DNA of 64,000 nt from Ephemerocybe angulata (GCA_013368325.1 JAACJK010000167.1:62001-126000), one strand, 5' to 3'; shown: positions 44,748 to 57,444, counted from the stretch's first letter. Made by a program: numbers and translations. The notes: a model not told the origin generated them from the letters alone.

Positions 44748-45967
44748 ATGCACATCACCGTAGAACAGGTCAGTACATCCCTCGACTATAAATGCGGCAC
44801 CATGTACTGACGATTATCAAGGCCCTTGCATGCGACACACTCGAAAATGCCGTCGTCGTCAATGAAGGTGCGTCGCGTAATAGCATATATGATTCCACCA
44901 CACTACTAACAGCTAGCTATGGTGCCTACAGTTCAAGATCCCAAATACCGACAAACCAAGCACGCAGTGCTTCAGCTGCAATCTGCCCATGACACGCTGC
45001 AGCAGGAACACCGTGACATCTCGGATCCGGATCTCTCGGGCGGCGAGCGCGTCGCTCAAGGCACTGCAGTCCCAGTCCGTGGACAACTCCCAGTCGGACC
45101 AGCGCTCACCAAGGTCGAAGCACTAACGTCACAGGTCGGAAGGGAGACGCAGGCGAAGGAGATTGTGGAGAACATTGAGCATGAGTGGGCTACAGTCGGG
45201 GAGAAGGCAGAGAGGAGGGAGCAGGTGCTCAAGCAAGAGATTGAGCGCGAGAGGAGGTGCCGCGAGGAAGCTTGGAAACTGTGTGATTCGTGGTATGGGA
45301 CACGGCGGCGACCTGCATATCCTCCCTGGAACGCCGCTCAGGACCCCCGGAGGTGTGCTCAGGACCCCCGGAGGTGTCGCCTCGTTGGATGACGTTCACG
45401 GGGTCTATGCGGACTAGGTGCGGTTACATGAGGAGCATGCTTGGAGCATGAGCAGATGGAGCGAACCCTTGGGTGCGTACCAATCTATGTATGCTCTTCG
45501 TTTACGTATACTGACGGTGCATCTAGGCCCCTAGCAAAGGGCGGGAATGCAACAGTGTCAAGGATGAAGCCGCACAACTGTCAGCTCAACTCTCTGTTGC
45601 ACTTTCCTTTCCAAACGACGATGCAGGCGGAACAGCCGGAGGCGATTCGCGAAGCGCATGAAGCCATGCAGAAGTTGGCGCAGCAGCTGGAGGACAAGAA
45701 GCGCAACCAGCGATAGTCTTATTCAGTCGTATGTCAAAGAACAAGAACGTCAAAGAACGCGACGCCCTGAAGGCATGCATGCATCGCTCCGGTGAATGTT
45801 GCAGTTGCCGGATAGCGAGGTGGCGAAGGAAGGTCAGTTTGAGGTGTATAGGATGGAGATGGGGGTTGATACGGCGGGTGAGGGAGGAGCTTACCGCTAC
45901 TCAGCCTGTGGCGCATAATAAGCTTAGCGCCGAACTTGCAAAGGCGATTTCGCGCATCGAGTATTAA
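44748..45967 (+). pseudogene. Decayed coiled-coil gene fragments
   Basis: Exon-like pieces with plausible splice signals read MHITVEQ and ALACDTLENAVVVNE, then HAVLQLQSAHDTLQQEHRDI, TSQVGRETQAKEIVENIEHE and EKAERREQVLKQEIERERRC, which are coiled-coil in character. Later pieces read EVAKEGQFEVYRMEMGVDTA and AELAKAISRIEY in other frames. Stop codons and frame changes separate the pieces. The composition recalls long coiled-coil proteins such as nuclear-pore Mlp/TPR, but that is a weak guess. Confidence 0.4.
45336..45377 (+). repeat. 21-bp tandem duplication
   Basis: Two perfect copies of a 21-bp unit (core CAGGACCCCCGGAGGTGT) lie side by side within the decayed coiled-coil gene. An in-frame copy would add seven residues. 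Confidence 0.85.
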
Positions 45968-46639
45968 TGGTATGTGTTTGGTTCTGGAGTTGCTTGGACT
46001 TTGCACTGATAATTTGTTCTGTTCATGTAGATCGTCATAAGATGACCTTGAAGAGCTGACCAAAAGCCAAGAGGAATCAGCAGCTCTTTGACCAGTGGAC
46101 AAGAGTCGACGTCGAATGCCAACGCGTCACACTGAAGAACCGCGCATGTCTCGGACGGCCGGTTGGTGCGGAGAAGAACATCTGGGAGAGCGTCCAGGCT
46201 CGTCTTATTGAGGTGAACAGGGCTCTTGATGTCGAACGGGTCGCATCTTGCTTCGCTCATGACCAATATCCGGAGGATGCACGGATATTTGGAACGCTCT
46301 GGTTGGTGAGAATGATCGTCGTCTTGTGGGATACGTCTTGACTAACTTGGGTTTCTCTTTTGCAGCCAAGATCTCCGTACTCAACTTAGCAGGAAACGCG
46401 ACGCTCTTCGACATGTATCACTGCAGAAGGTGCCTTTTCTCCGGTGTTTTAACGAGTTCTAACTAAATCTCTCAATAGGACGAGGAGGTTTCCGCGAATC
46501 TCTGGTTGACGCTGAAACCGAAACCAGCAAGAAGCACCTGGAGGATTGTCCTACCTCACCAAGCAACTCAACTCGGCGGTGTCTATGAGCGCAGGCCTGC
46601 GACGACGACATCCCGATTACCCGCCACCTCGCGATGGTC

Positions 46640-48230
46640 GACTTGGCATCATCTACAAGCAGCAGGGCAAGTACGACGACTCCCTGACCGAATACTCCGC
46701 AACCCACCGAATCGACTCGCTCATGCCGATATCTCAAATCGGCCATGTCTACGAGCAGCAGAAAGACGTGAGTTGTTCTTACGGGTACCATATATATCAT
46801 ATCCTGACCCTCTATCAGTACCGTACCGCGGAGCAAAAGACACATACATACGAGCGTGTCGTCCTCGAGAATAGAATCCCAACCACACCAAGGTCCTCAG
46901 CTAGGGTGACACTACCATCAGGATGGACCCTCATTTCAGAACCAAGATCTCGCCATCCAATACCTGACCAAGTCGCTTGAGGCTGATCCCGCCGGCGCAT
47001 AAAGCTGGTATCCCTTGGGCAGGGCCTACATGTCAGGCTCCAAGTACAACATGGCGGCTTACGAGGAGTACCAATCGTGACGGTCGCAACCCGACGTTCT
47101 GGTGATCGATCGGCGTTCTCTACTTCCAGATCAACGAGGACCGCGACGCTCTTGACGCTACTCCCGCGCATCGACCCCTACCATCTCTCCAAGTCTGGTT
47201 CGACCTTGGCTCTTTATACGACGAGAGCTGCAACAACCAGATCACGGCTGCCATCACCCAGCGCCTGCTCCTGAAGCAGGCACATGCCGCGAGTGGCCAG
47301 CTCCCTCCTGCGTGCCGGCGGGAACCGCAAGCAACGCAATGCGAGCTGATTCCCGTGGCCCCTCCTCCTCGAACGAGGCCTCCCTGCCCCCTTCTCAACT
47401 GGCAGCATCGTCTCCGTCTCCTCCATTCCGAGGCGGCCCACCTCCGCCCGTCAACATCGACGAGTCCCGCCATCCGTCGTCGTCGCATCCTTCTCTCGCA
47501 CCGATGGAAGTGGATCGACGGCCCACACATTTCGCGATTACTTCCACTTGTGATGGTCCTGGACGTGGCCCCCTTCGGGTCACCAGAGCATCCTTTTGAA
47601 CCGGACCTCCTCCTCCTCCTCCTCCTGGCAATTCCAACGACATGCGCCGCAACGGCCACCCGCCAACTCCTCTTCCCCTGGACAGCACACAGCTTCAACT
47701 ACCCGCCTCCTCCTCGTCAACATGTTCGCCCGGGTGGTCGGTCAGTCGAACAACAATCCTCCTCAACGCTCGCCTCTCGGATGTATACGGGAACGAACGC
47801 GCAACAGCGGCGAGTTTGCGCCTCCGCACCCTGGTCAGGGCATGCACCCGCAGCACTCGCCGCAGCACTCGCCATCGATGGGTCGGCCTCGCTCGCAGCC
47901 CGGAAGGTTCTAGGAGTCGAAGCTAGCCACTGCTCCTTCGTCCGTTCACATGCAGCACCCCGTGCCTCTCAAGGCTTCGCCCGCCCGTTCCCCGTTCCGA
48001 GTCTCCCCACCCTAGCCAGAGCGTCGAGGCCAAGACGCGCCGCCGACCTTCTGGGCGAGATCGCAGGCGACGGCGCAGGGCGTTCAGACCCGGCGTCACA
48101 TCGCGGGCGGCGGGCCAACGAAGGGAGGGGAGGGGAGTGGGATGGCGTTGGCGCCGATTGCGAAGTTGAGTCCGCCGGCGAGTCCAAGAGATGAGAGGAT
48201 GGCTGTGGATGAGAGGGTATACACGTCCCA
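46640..48230 (+). pseudogene. Pseudogene of TPR corepressor Cyc8/Ssn6
   Basis: Translating in all plus frames gives, in the right order but in shifting frames, segments of the fungal Cyc8/Ssn6 TPR domain: LGIIYKQQGKYDDSL (46643), DRILRNPPNRLAHADI, IGHVYEQQKD (46738), YERVV, FQNQDLAIQYLTKSLEADP (about 46940), the next TPR unit, RDGRNPTFW, VLYFQIN (47113), then DALDA, VWFDLGSLY and ESCNNQIT (about 47188-47240), a Pro/Ser-rich part, and a tail ending KLSPPASPRDERMAVDE (48165-48215). At least four frame changes or stop codons break it. An intron-like sequence at 46768-46818 (GTGAGT...CTATCAG) is kept right after QQKD, so this is a DNA-level duplicate and not a retrocopy. The working gene must lie elsewhere. 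Confidence 0.85.
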
Positions 48231-48314
48231 TGTGGGACAGCTCAGTCTCGAGGTCGCTGAAGAAGCTGACGAGGAGCGGGGTAACCAACCAATGGTTCTT
48301 CTTCTTTTCTTCTT

Positions 48315-48613
48315 CTTCGCGATCCAACGCCTGTACGGCAGTGGAAGAAAGCGAAGGTCTACCTCTGCAGAGGCCGGAAACTAATGTGGACAGTGATTCC
48401 TTTCGATCGTTCAAAAATGTAGGTTCATTCTCTTTTTCAGTCCGGGTCAACTGCTGAAGACCTGTGTTAGTGGAGGGTCGGGGTCGATCTCTCACCCGAC
48501 TGAGGAGGACTCGCGTCGAAGATTGCTTTTTGCGTACATTGTCAAGAACACTAAGGGGGTGGCAATTGGGGTACTCGAATAGTACGTGGGCCGATCATCA
48601 ACACACCTCATGG
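48315..48613 (+). pseudogene. Broken second copy of the 42.0-44.4 kb unknown gene
   Basis: Nucleotide similarity to exons 7 and 8 of the 42046 gene is plain: CTTCGCGATCCAACGCCTGT and CAGTGGAAGAAAGCG here against CTTCGCGATCCAACTCCTGT and CAGTGGAAGAAAGCA there. Later blocks (CGAAGATTGCTTTTTGCGTA, GGTACTCGAATAGTACGTGG, ACACACCTCATGG) match as well. The conserved VLEYVG site is interrupted by an in-frame TAG. It lies about 100 bp after the Cyc8 pseudogene, so both were probably brought together by one rearrangement. Confidence 0.8.
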
Positions 48614-50024
48614 TAAAATGCAAGCTGGGTTTCATCATTTCTCTCTCTCATCTTCTTAGCTCTCTGCATGAGCTGATCTTTCTTCCTTCTTTCCAGAGCT
48701 ATCTGGGGCACGAGACTTTTGCTCGTGCTCTGGGGCGCGTCTGTTCTGTCATCACCACTCCACAAATGCAACATGTCGAGCAGTCCTTCCGCCTCCAAAC
48801 CCTCCATTTTTACGCAGGCTATATAACTAGCCAATATGACGCCTGTGCTATATGGTAGTCACTCTATAGGTGATATTTGACCCATTCTCATCCTTCACCT
48901 GCTGCACATGGCTCACCTATGTACGGTGCTTCCCCAGTGACCACCTACTAAGATCGGCATGGTCGCCATATCATAACACCGGGCATCATGGTCCTTCCGG
49001 TGCATGGGCTCTTCTAGTACGTTCTACCGCCTTTTCTATTCTCGGGCAAGACGGTAAAGTGTCTCGGGCAAGACGGTCAAGGGTGGCACCGGAGAGCGGA
49101 GTTTCGCGCTGGCTACATAAACCTGGGGTTCGTTATTCGAGTATCCCCCATCTTTCTTCTCCTAGATTCTCCTCCTCGACAAGCCAAGCACTCAGACAAG
49201 CACTCAAATATCAGCCCCATCCTCTTGTGGATACTCTTACCCTTACCGCCTTGCCCACGCTGCCGGGCATGCAACTTGAACATCGATCGGCCCCATTCCT
49301 CGCGGCGTCAACCGCCGTCGGACTGTTGCCTGACGGCGAACGTATTCAAAGGTAGGGAATCCTAATTTTGAAATGTGGATGGATTGACGTGTCTGTGTCT
49401 GGGCCCAGAATGACAAAAGTCAACCACCCGTGCAGTGAGACTTTTGGAAGGCTGGTCGCGATATATCCTGGCAACATGTATAGGTACGTACGTACGAGCT
49501 TCCACTCACATCTTCCGCTTACATCACTTCATGCAGGTAGCCTAGCGTTCACCCCCTCTTGTCCTCCTATCTCTTGTTGTAGCCCTCTGGTTCGGCTGCG
49601 CCCTGAGCTGGCGCTTGGTCTGTCGCATTACATGTGTCCATAGGAATTTCTTTAGAATACCGTCCAATTGATACTACTGTTTCTAACAATGTTGGGCATC
49701 CGACTCTCGTCTCTCGGGTCTCCATTGGGTCCCCAGGTCGTATACGCAAGAGAAGAATGAGATTAATAAGATTTGAGAGGTCAGCTGTCGGAAGGGTTTC
49801 AAGGTCATATCTCAGTTTATGCCTCCTGCCTGGTCTAGGAATGGTCTGGGACTCTAGATATAAAGATGCTGTGCGATGACTGCAGTCCGAAATTGTAGGT
49901 TGAACGTTGAACTGTGGAATCGCATTGCCTTATTACCACCTCCCTATCGGATGGCAGTGGCGGCACCCGCGTTCGAATCTGAACTAGACTATCCACAATT
50001 ATCGTATTAATAGTAATAATAGTA
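48614..50024. other. No gene seen; possible coding relic near 49140-49350
   Basis: Mostly without coding signal. A plus-strand stretch at about 49145-49352 reads QALRQALKYQPHPLVDTLTL and FLAASTAVGLLPDGERIQR but has no start or splice context. Confidence 0.35.
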
Positions 50025-50177
50025 CAGTCAACACCGCCCTACGCCCTAACCCATACCCCTCGATGGGGCCAGAAAGGTATGATTTATCACAGGTTACGGG
50101 TTAACGGAGGGAGGTTTGGGTGAGATTTAACATTCGGTGAGCGTCTGGGTTAGGGCGGGTACAGGGGGTGTTGACTG
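50025..50177. mobile_element. MITE with inverted ends and TA target duplication
   Basis: A 153-bp element with terminal inverted repeats. Left end CAGTCAACACCGCCCTACG, right end reading inward CAGTCAACACCCCCTGTAC; the first 11 bases are identical and the match resumes at GCCCTAACCCA, giving about 30 bp of inverted repeat. It is flanked on both sides by TA, the target duplication of Tc1/mariner-type elements. It has no coding capacity, so it would depend on a transposase elsewhere. Confidence 0.85.
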
Positions 50178-52143
50178 TACTTATGTTCCCAATCTCCATA
50201 ATTTAAGTGTTCAGAAGAGATAGGATAGAGTCTGGAAGGGTGGAAAGGGCACTAGTAACTGTGTCGGGTCGGGCGGGCGACCGGCGTGCTCGTTCTCCGA
50301 CCTGAGCAATGAAACGTCAGGGACGGGGCAATGCAGTGACACAAATTTAAATCAATAAGGAGTAAATGACAAACATTGAAATCATTTCGAACCCTACCAG
50401 GACAGGATTAAGTGGAAAGACTGCAAGACTTTCGAACATTTTGTCTCAGGTAGATATGGCAGTCTCTCAGGAACTTGGAAGAACAAGGGCCGCTCAACTC
50501 TTAAGTTCGTTTCGTGCATGTCGGGTGCACAACGCGTTTTTTCTTGAGACTTGCTCACCATAACCTCGGAAATAGATATACAAATATTAGAATAGATCCT
50601 GTAAAGGTCACCATCCGGCTTCATTGTAGACCAGAGGAGAGTAGAGATGCTTGAAGAACACCCACCTCAGGACATAATACCGTGCTGTCAAGCGTGGGCG
50701 ATAAAACGCCATCGGATCACCTCAGCTCAGCCTTACACCTTACACTACTCAAGCTCCAGTCCTTAATTTGAGTCCTTCCTCGTAAGGCCAAGGCAAAACA
50801 GAAGTTTCTGCTTGGGAACTCTGAGGCAGGGAGGCCTGGGCAATATGTTAAAAGGTTTTGGTTCTTGGTAACTGCTGAGCCCTCGAGGCGGGAGCCTTTG
50901 GGCGCCGCGGACATATCTCCCGGATATACGAATACCGAATACGAACAGGTTTCAAGGAGTCAGCCAGGTCGGGGATATGTTCCATCGGCGCTCAAGTGAT
51001 TAAGCCGACTGCAAAGGAGCATTCAGTTTTCGATCGTAGGAAAGTTGTTGGGTTCAAGCGAACTAAAGGAAGTGTCTCGGGGTCGGTGCACCTCATCCCG
51101 CCCTTGCGAGCAAGCGACAGGGGATCCGTGGATGGAAGTAGAGGCAGTCGATATGATCATGACTATGCTGCGCCCGTATGCTGCCGGCTTCGTCGTCGCT
51201 GTACTAAGCCATAAACATGGCAAAATTGGGACGCTAATGATTCAGTGATGGTGGTATAGAGTTGCGCTACTGAAACTCTTTCTATTGATAAGTAATTCCA
51301 ATCAAGATTCAACACTGCGTTTCTAGCTTGGCGTGGGCGGCGTCCAAGCACAACATGTTTCTCCATACACAGCCCCTGTACAGCATTAATTGGAGAGGTA
51401 CATATAGTAATCCAAACTCGAGTGCGGACACGCTACCTTGGAATATATGGGATCGACACAATACAAGCTGGCTTTCGGTACCCAGTATCAGACAAACTCT
51501 CTGTATTGGCGGCGTGCATAAGTTACATTGAGCACCCACAAGAAAACTTAGTGTATTGATAGTGCATTCTTAATTCAGTCGTGTGGAGAGAGCGCTCAGC
51601 GCTCACCTTTAGTGAGTTTCCCCGCGTCGAGAAATTGCGAGAGGTCTGAAACCTCACCAGCTCTACCTTAGGCTAGAAGGGCCTTGCAAGCGGCACCGGC
51701 CAAAGTTACGTCTTCCTGATCCGTTTGATCAGCTAAGGGTTTGTCAAAGTCCAATTTTTTTCGTGATGGAGTGCAGGTGGATGTGGATGAGCGAGAAGAA
51801 GTTCGATGATGTTCCCATGTCCCTGACCGCGCTTCCTTCGGACAGCCTCCCCCTCACAACTGGGAGGTTATCGGTCCTCAAGGGGAAACTTGCTAGGGAG
51901 TATCAGGCAGACATCATCCGGTCACTGGCGCCGGTGCTGCACCACAAACACATCAACAAACACATCTGACTGATGCTGAACTCGTTACCAACCATGTCAT
52001 TGCCGCTGCGGCCTTGATCACACCCAGCGAAGACCACCATAAGCCGCCATACCGTCCTAAATCCTCGCCGTTCAAGCGTCCTCGACGTTGATGGTAGACG
52101 GAACTATACCCTCCTCTCCCCTAGCTATCCGTCAGTTCTCAAG
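50178..52143. other. Intergenic region, no gene seen
   Basis: Short frames only. A plus-strand stretch at 51765-51968 (MSLTALPSDSLPLTTGRLSV) may be a relic. A small hairpin GAGCGCTCAGCGCTC lies near 51590. Confidence 0.4.
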
Positions 52144-55100
52144 ATGCCGGCCCTTCCCTCTTTTATGTCCTACCGCCCGCAGCTGGGCAAAGTGAAATCT
52201 TCATTCGCGCTTGCAAAACGCCGTCTTGAAGGCGGTCCTTCCACCAGCTCCATATCCCAACAACCGACGACCTCCCAGGAGGTTCTGGACATCGGCGATA
52301 GCTATGGCAAAAACTCAATGGACTTCTTCGATGCCGGTCCTTCGGCCCTTTCTGAAGAGAATATGCAGACGCAAACCCCCAACTTCCGCGGCTCTTCCCC
52401 TCACCTCCAGCTGGACCTCGACCTTAGCACGGACACAGATCAGTTTTCTGACTGGTTCTCAACGAGTTTCCCGCGCCCTGAACCTTCTCCAAAGGGCCAT
52501 GGGCTCAGGAACCCCTTGACAATATTGGAAGCAGAATCGGAGGACGAGGGGGATGGTGATTTGGTTAGGGAGGAAGAGGTCTTTGAAGATAGTATTGAGA
52601 TGATGCCTTCTGGAGACGTGATTGCCAATCTAGAAGCCATGAACGTATGTTTTGAAACTCTTTTTCTCTGGCGTATGTATCTAATTGACACCTTCAGGCT
52701 TCGAGCTTTGGGAGGCTACGTCCAGAGGTGCGTCTCATCCTTTTCTATGGCAGCAATGCATTTCTCATACCACATCAGAGTATAACACCATCCTCTGGTT
52801 CTCCAAGCCGACTAAAAATCCCTCTGAATCAACAACAGCTGATCTCAGCGAACGACGAAGATGGTGTTTACTCGAACAAATCGCGTCCCACGTCCCAGGT
52901 GTCATCACCATTGGGGTCGGCAGTTTCGGGCACAACCCTCGCTCGCCAGCTGATAGGCAACGGATTCAGCCTATCGCACGATCGTCGGGCCTCTGCCGCC
53001 TCGCGTTTCCGAAATGGCGCTGGTTTGACGCGTTCAGACTCCACAACCCTACCACGAGGAGACTACGATGACGAGCGGTTTGAAGTCGACCCTAACGCAC
53101 CTCCCATTCCTCGAAATGCTGACGTCCTTTACGTTCCTCCCAAGCAACCTCGAGAAGGGCCGACTCGGCCACGTATCAAGACACTGAAGCGAAGATCAAG
53201 CACTGGAAGCATAGCGATGCCGGATTCAGAGCCTCCTCTACTTCCCAACTCGCCTCAACCGCGACCGACCAGCGAAATCGTTAGCCCAACCGAGCTCCAC
53301 GCTGCATTCCCACTTTCCCCCTTGGGGCGTTCCCCTTCCCCGACACCGGATGCCGACTCGTTCCCTCTTCCCCCAGGGTTTTCCCAGGACCGTCGACATA
53401 TACCGCCCGCTATCAACGTGTCTACGGCATTCGGTTCAGGTTCTTCCGGCCAGGGAGACAACACCCCCACTACCGGAGAGGGTGTAGTCGCGTCGCCAGA
53501 AGATGTCTTATCCTACTACTCTTCCACTGATAATCCCGACAGTGCACCTTCAGTACACCGAGGATGGAGGCCCGTCATTACTCCAATTACAGAAGAATCC
53601 CTTTCTCAACTGTCTCCTCCTGCGCCCTATACCGCAGGCGACAGAAGGGATTCACAGCGTCACCAACCCCTTGGTGCTCGCAGTCCTGCTAGTCCCGGTC
53701 GAAGTGAGTCCAACGTAACACTGGCTGAGCATTGTCTCATCGACATTTTTAGTTCGTTCTATGCTCTCGCCTCAAAGATCCGCATCAGAATCCGCCGCGT
53801 CGTCGTTACCTCTACAACTGGTGAATGGGCGGCCTCCATCGACTTCTGTGAGTCCTGGCGCAATGACTACGGCTACTGCCACTTACTGGGCTCCACAGTT
53901 CACCACAGCTCTATCAGTTGCAAGTTCGAGATCGAATGGCTCTCAACTATCCATCAACATCGTGGATGAACCCCTTCAGCCACCTCCATCCCTTAGCAAG
54001 GTTTTCAATCGCCAGAGATCGGGAAGTGCCCCAAGTCCGATCCAGGTTGATAGGGATGAAGATCTTTCCAAGTACAGCATAGCTGTTCACAACTCTGGCT
54101 CTGGGGAGGCGCCAGCAACATCAGACCACTTCACTCAAGTGCAAGAATTCCCTGAGTCCGCAACCGCGCCTTGGTCTGCATTTTCTGCGGTTACCCAGTC
54201 CATTGATGCACCACCGCTCCCGGAGGTTCCAGTGTCAGCAGGGTTACCTTTGAGCATGATACAGCCTAACGCTGCCCAGCAACTCCTGTTGGCACGAGCT
54301 GCGTCATCGGCTCGGGCCAGGCACTCTCGACAAAGCAGTTTAGGTAATCCGGGTAGTCATCGTGGACAGCCGTTTGCACCTCTAGTACCTCCTGCTGGAC
54401 GGATTGAAGAGGAGGAGCAGGAGCCTGTCTTGCCGTCCACTCCCCGAACTCCAACAGGCTTCGAGAGAAGTTCTAGACCAACGCCCCCACGGAAGCCCCC
54501 TCCGAAACGCTCTCTTCCTCCATCACCAAGCGGAGGGACACAGACAAACCTGCGGCCTCCATCTGCACTTCCAGAGCTACCGGCGCCTACATCAGCTCCG
54601 ACCAGCGAGGATCCATCTGGCTCTTCGGGTGCCTTGGTTGTTCGCTCGCCAAGCTCAGCCACAAGTGTCCGCTCGACGGACTCTGGCGCCTCCAATGGGT
54701 CCCAGCTCTCAGCGCGTCCTTCGTTGAAGTCGCTACCGCCTATACCAATAACTCCCGCTTCCTCCCCTGCCTCTTCACCTCCAGCGCAGGTAGCACGTGG
54801 GCCAAGACCACGGGTACCACAGCCTCTGCAGCTTTCTGAAGCATCTGTTCACGGTGTACGCGCAGAAGGTTCAGAGACTTCGGCGAACGAACCGAGCGAT
54901 TCGGCGGAGCATTCTAGCGGACCCCCATCACAGGATCGTACCATTGAACAACCAGTGTCACCTCCACTCCCTCCCCAGTCTTCTCAGTCGCGCAAGTCCA
55001 CTAATACGATCGATGAGCTCCTTCGTGCTTCGACAGCTCTGGGATCGCCCCCTCCGTACTACAGTGTAGTTGATCAGCACGCCCACCCTATGCCCCCGAC

Positions 55101-56813
55101 CTTCAGATTACAGCAAGCTGCACCTCTGCCAATACCCCCTACAACTCCAGCGTTACCAGCAGCAGCAACGGCGAATACCCCGGTGGCGTTCGGCAACCCT
55201 TTCTCAAACCAGCCAAGGGAATCAACTGGGAGCTCAAGATCGCGGCTGGCTCGTCCAGCTGGTCCCATGGGGCCGCGAGGACCGAGTGCCCATGGTCCTG
55301 CGATGGCAAGAGAAAGGTCTGGGTCAGTCTCATCACTACCCCACCCTGTTCCCCCTCCTCCATCTGGTCCTCCTCCTTCAGTTCCCGCCCCAGGAGTTCC
55401 GGCCATGCTAAGCCCACAGCGCTCTCTGCGACGTCGCGCCGCCGTAGAAGCGTCAACCCCGTTGTCGCCTAAGTTCCAGCCCGCCGCTGTCAAACATCGT
55501 GGTTATACAATGGAAGCGGCAAAGTGGACGTTCTCCTCCAGCCAGCTGCAGGGTATCGTGTCGAAAGCGATTCGCGAATCTGCACAGACATCTGCAATCC
55601 GCCTTCTCAAGTTGGAAAGCCTGGAAATCGAGATTCCTGACGACATACATCGGCTGGAGATGCACCGGACAGACATCAAGTCCAAGTATAAGGCTCACAC
55701 GAGAAGGAGGGCAACGTTGTTCGAGTCACTGACATTCCATCTCACCTCCTCTGGGGACCGCGACTCGACTTTCGCACTTCGCATAACGGAGGAACTGAGC
55801 TCGATCGCTACCACGCTCGACCAATTGGCGGAAGAGTTGCATAGCACTGATTTACAGCTAGCACAACTAAACACGCTGGTGCAAGTACACTCGAAGAGTG
55901 CGCTTTCGATGGCGCTGCGAAAGCTGAACGCGAGCTTCCTGAAGCAAGTCGCTGATAACCAGGCGCTTCAGGAACGCATCGTGGCTGTCGAGGCCGAGCG
56001 AGACGAAGCGTGGAAGCATGCGGAAGATATCGCGAACGAGTACGACCACCTCCACTTCCACCCTAGCCCCGATTCTCCCGCATCCGCCTCCAACCGTTCC
56101 AGCCGGGTCTCTGCTAAACGGAAGTCGAGTATCCGGGTCTCCAAAGCTGGTCTTCGCTCGGTGGTCCACAGTCGCAGGCAGAGTGCGCGCTCGTCTGTTG
56201 CCAGCAGCGCATATGGTCCTCTGTCCGCCACTCCTCTGAGCTCGAGAAGTGTTCGGGGAGAGAAGATCCCTCCTTTGCCGCCCATCCCTAAACGGAGGCC
56301 GGCAGATATCATCACGGACTACCAGTCACCTCTGCGAAGCTCACCCGTAAGTCCCCTTTCTTCACTGCGGCATGTCACGCTCACTAAAATGACTGTTACA
56401 GGGCCTTATGTCTAATGAGGCGACGCCCGACTCCGAAACGCGCGCCTTGGATCAAGCAGAGGAGGAGCTGTACACTATGCTAGGATTATCCGCCCCTGGG
56501 CCTATGAAACGTTCACGTTCGATGGTGGGTCAACTCCCCAGTGCAGGCCTTTCGCCCCTCCCCCCGCCGACCGGCGCCCTGAGCCCTCTACACCGCCGCC
56601 CGTCCCTGCCTGGAGGCGCAACGCTTGTGGAGGCGCAAAATGCGATGAATGCCGATGTGAGTAGTACCCTCCCACCTACATTCGTGAACCCACGATCTGA
56701 TTTCTGTCTCCTTCCAGCGCAATGCAGTCGTTTTCACCTTCCAGATGCTCCAAGATGAGGACTCGGAGGATGTGCCCCGCTCTGGATCTGGATTTCCCTT
56801 TAACCGATATTAG
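52144..56813 (+). CDS. Large Ser/Pro-rich protein with C-terminal coiled coil
   Basis: Six exons, 52144-52644, 52698-52727 (30-nt micro-exon), 52779-53703, 53753-56346, 56402-56656 and 56718-56813, join in frame to 1466 residues. Most of the protein is disordered, rich in Ser and Pro with polyproline motifs (RPTPPRKPPPKRSLPPSPS, HPVPPPPSGPPPSVP) that could bind SH3 or profilin-type partners. From about residue 1069 a conserved-looking helical region starts: YTMEAAKWTFSSSQLQGIVS, LLKLESLEIEIPDDIHRLEM, EELSSIATTLDQLAEELHST and ALQERIVAVEAERDEAW, ending near 1250. A basic Ser-rich segment and the tail (EELYTMLGLSAPGPM, VVFTFQMLQDEDSED) follow. The order suggests a cytoskeletal or polarity scaffold; no orthologue recognised. 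Confidence 0.78.
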
Positions 56814-57444
56814 ACCATTTATGCTCTTACCTGACTGACACACACACACTCATTTTTCTTTAATACCTCTTTCTGAGTACGTGTGATCGTACTGTGTTGT
56901 AGATACCATCGCCTTCTTCCTTCGATTTTCACCCATCCATGAACACTCTGATCAGTCGTTGGTTAACCCACCGCCACCCACATTCGTTCACTTTGTTCAT
57001 AATTTATATCCTGCCTTTCAACGTACATATAGCATTCGGACTGAGATTAATATAACGCGGAGGGGTATTCCACAAAGCGCAGGCAGGCCGGTCGATGAAA
57101 GGAAGGAAGATAGGGAGGAAGATGAAACAGCAATGAAAGTACATCATGATACATGAAGGAACATATCCTCAGGGACGTCCCGCATAACACCCTCATCAAG
57201 GAGACGTTCGGGCCCCTCGAACCTCTGAGTTGAAGACCATTCTGGTGTAATCTACCAGAATCCCAGCTCTGACCTTCCCTAATTATAGGGGCTAACATCG
57301 AGGGAAACAAGTGATCTGAGACAAGCCTAAGTCGAGCCTAAGCACGATCAAGGGACCTTTTGCAGCTTGCTCTCAACCCAGTCTCAACCACAACACCACC
57401 CGACACTGTAACTCTCTGTCATCTTCTTACCGACTCTTCACGAA
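56814..57444. other. Intergenic region
   Basis: 3' flank of the large coiled-coil gene and upstream region of the F-box-like gene. No coding frame seen. Confidence 0.45.

Noticed and set aside
49950..49995. tRNA-like B-box GCGTTCGAATCTG
   Set aside because: The T-arm stem does not pair (CCGCG against CTGAA) and no A-box or acceptor stem is found upstream.
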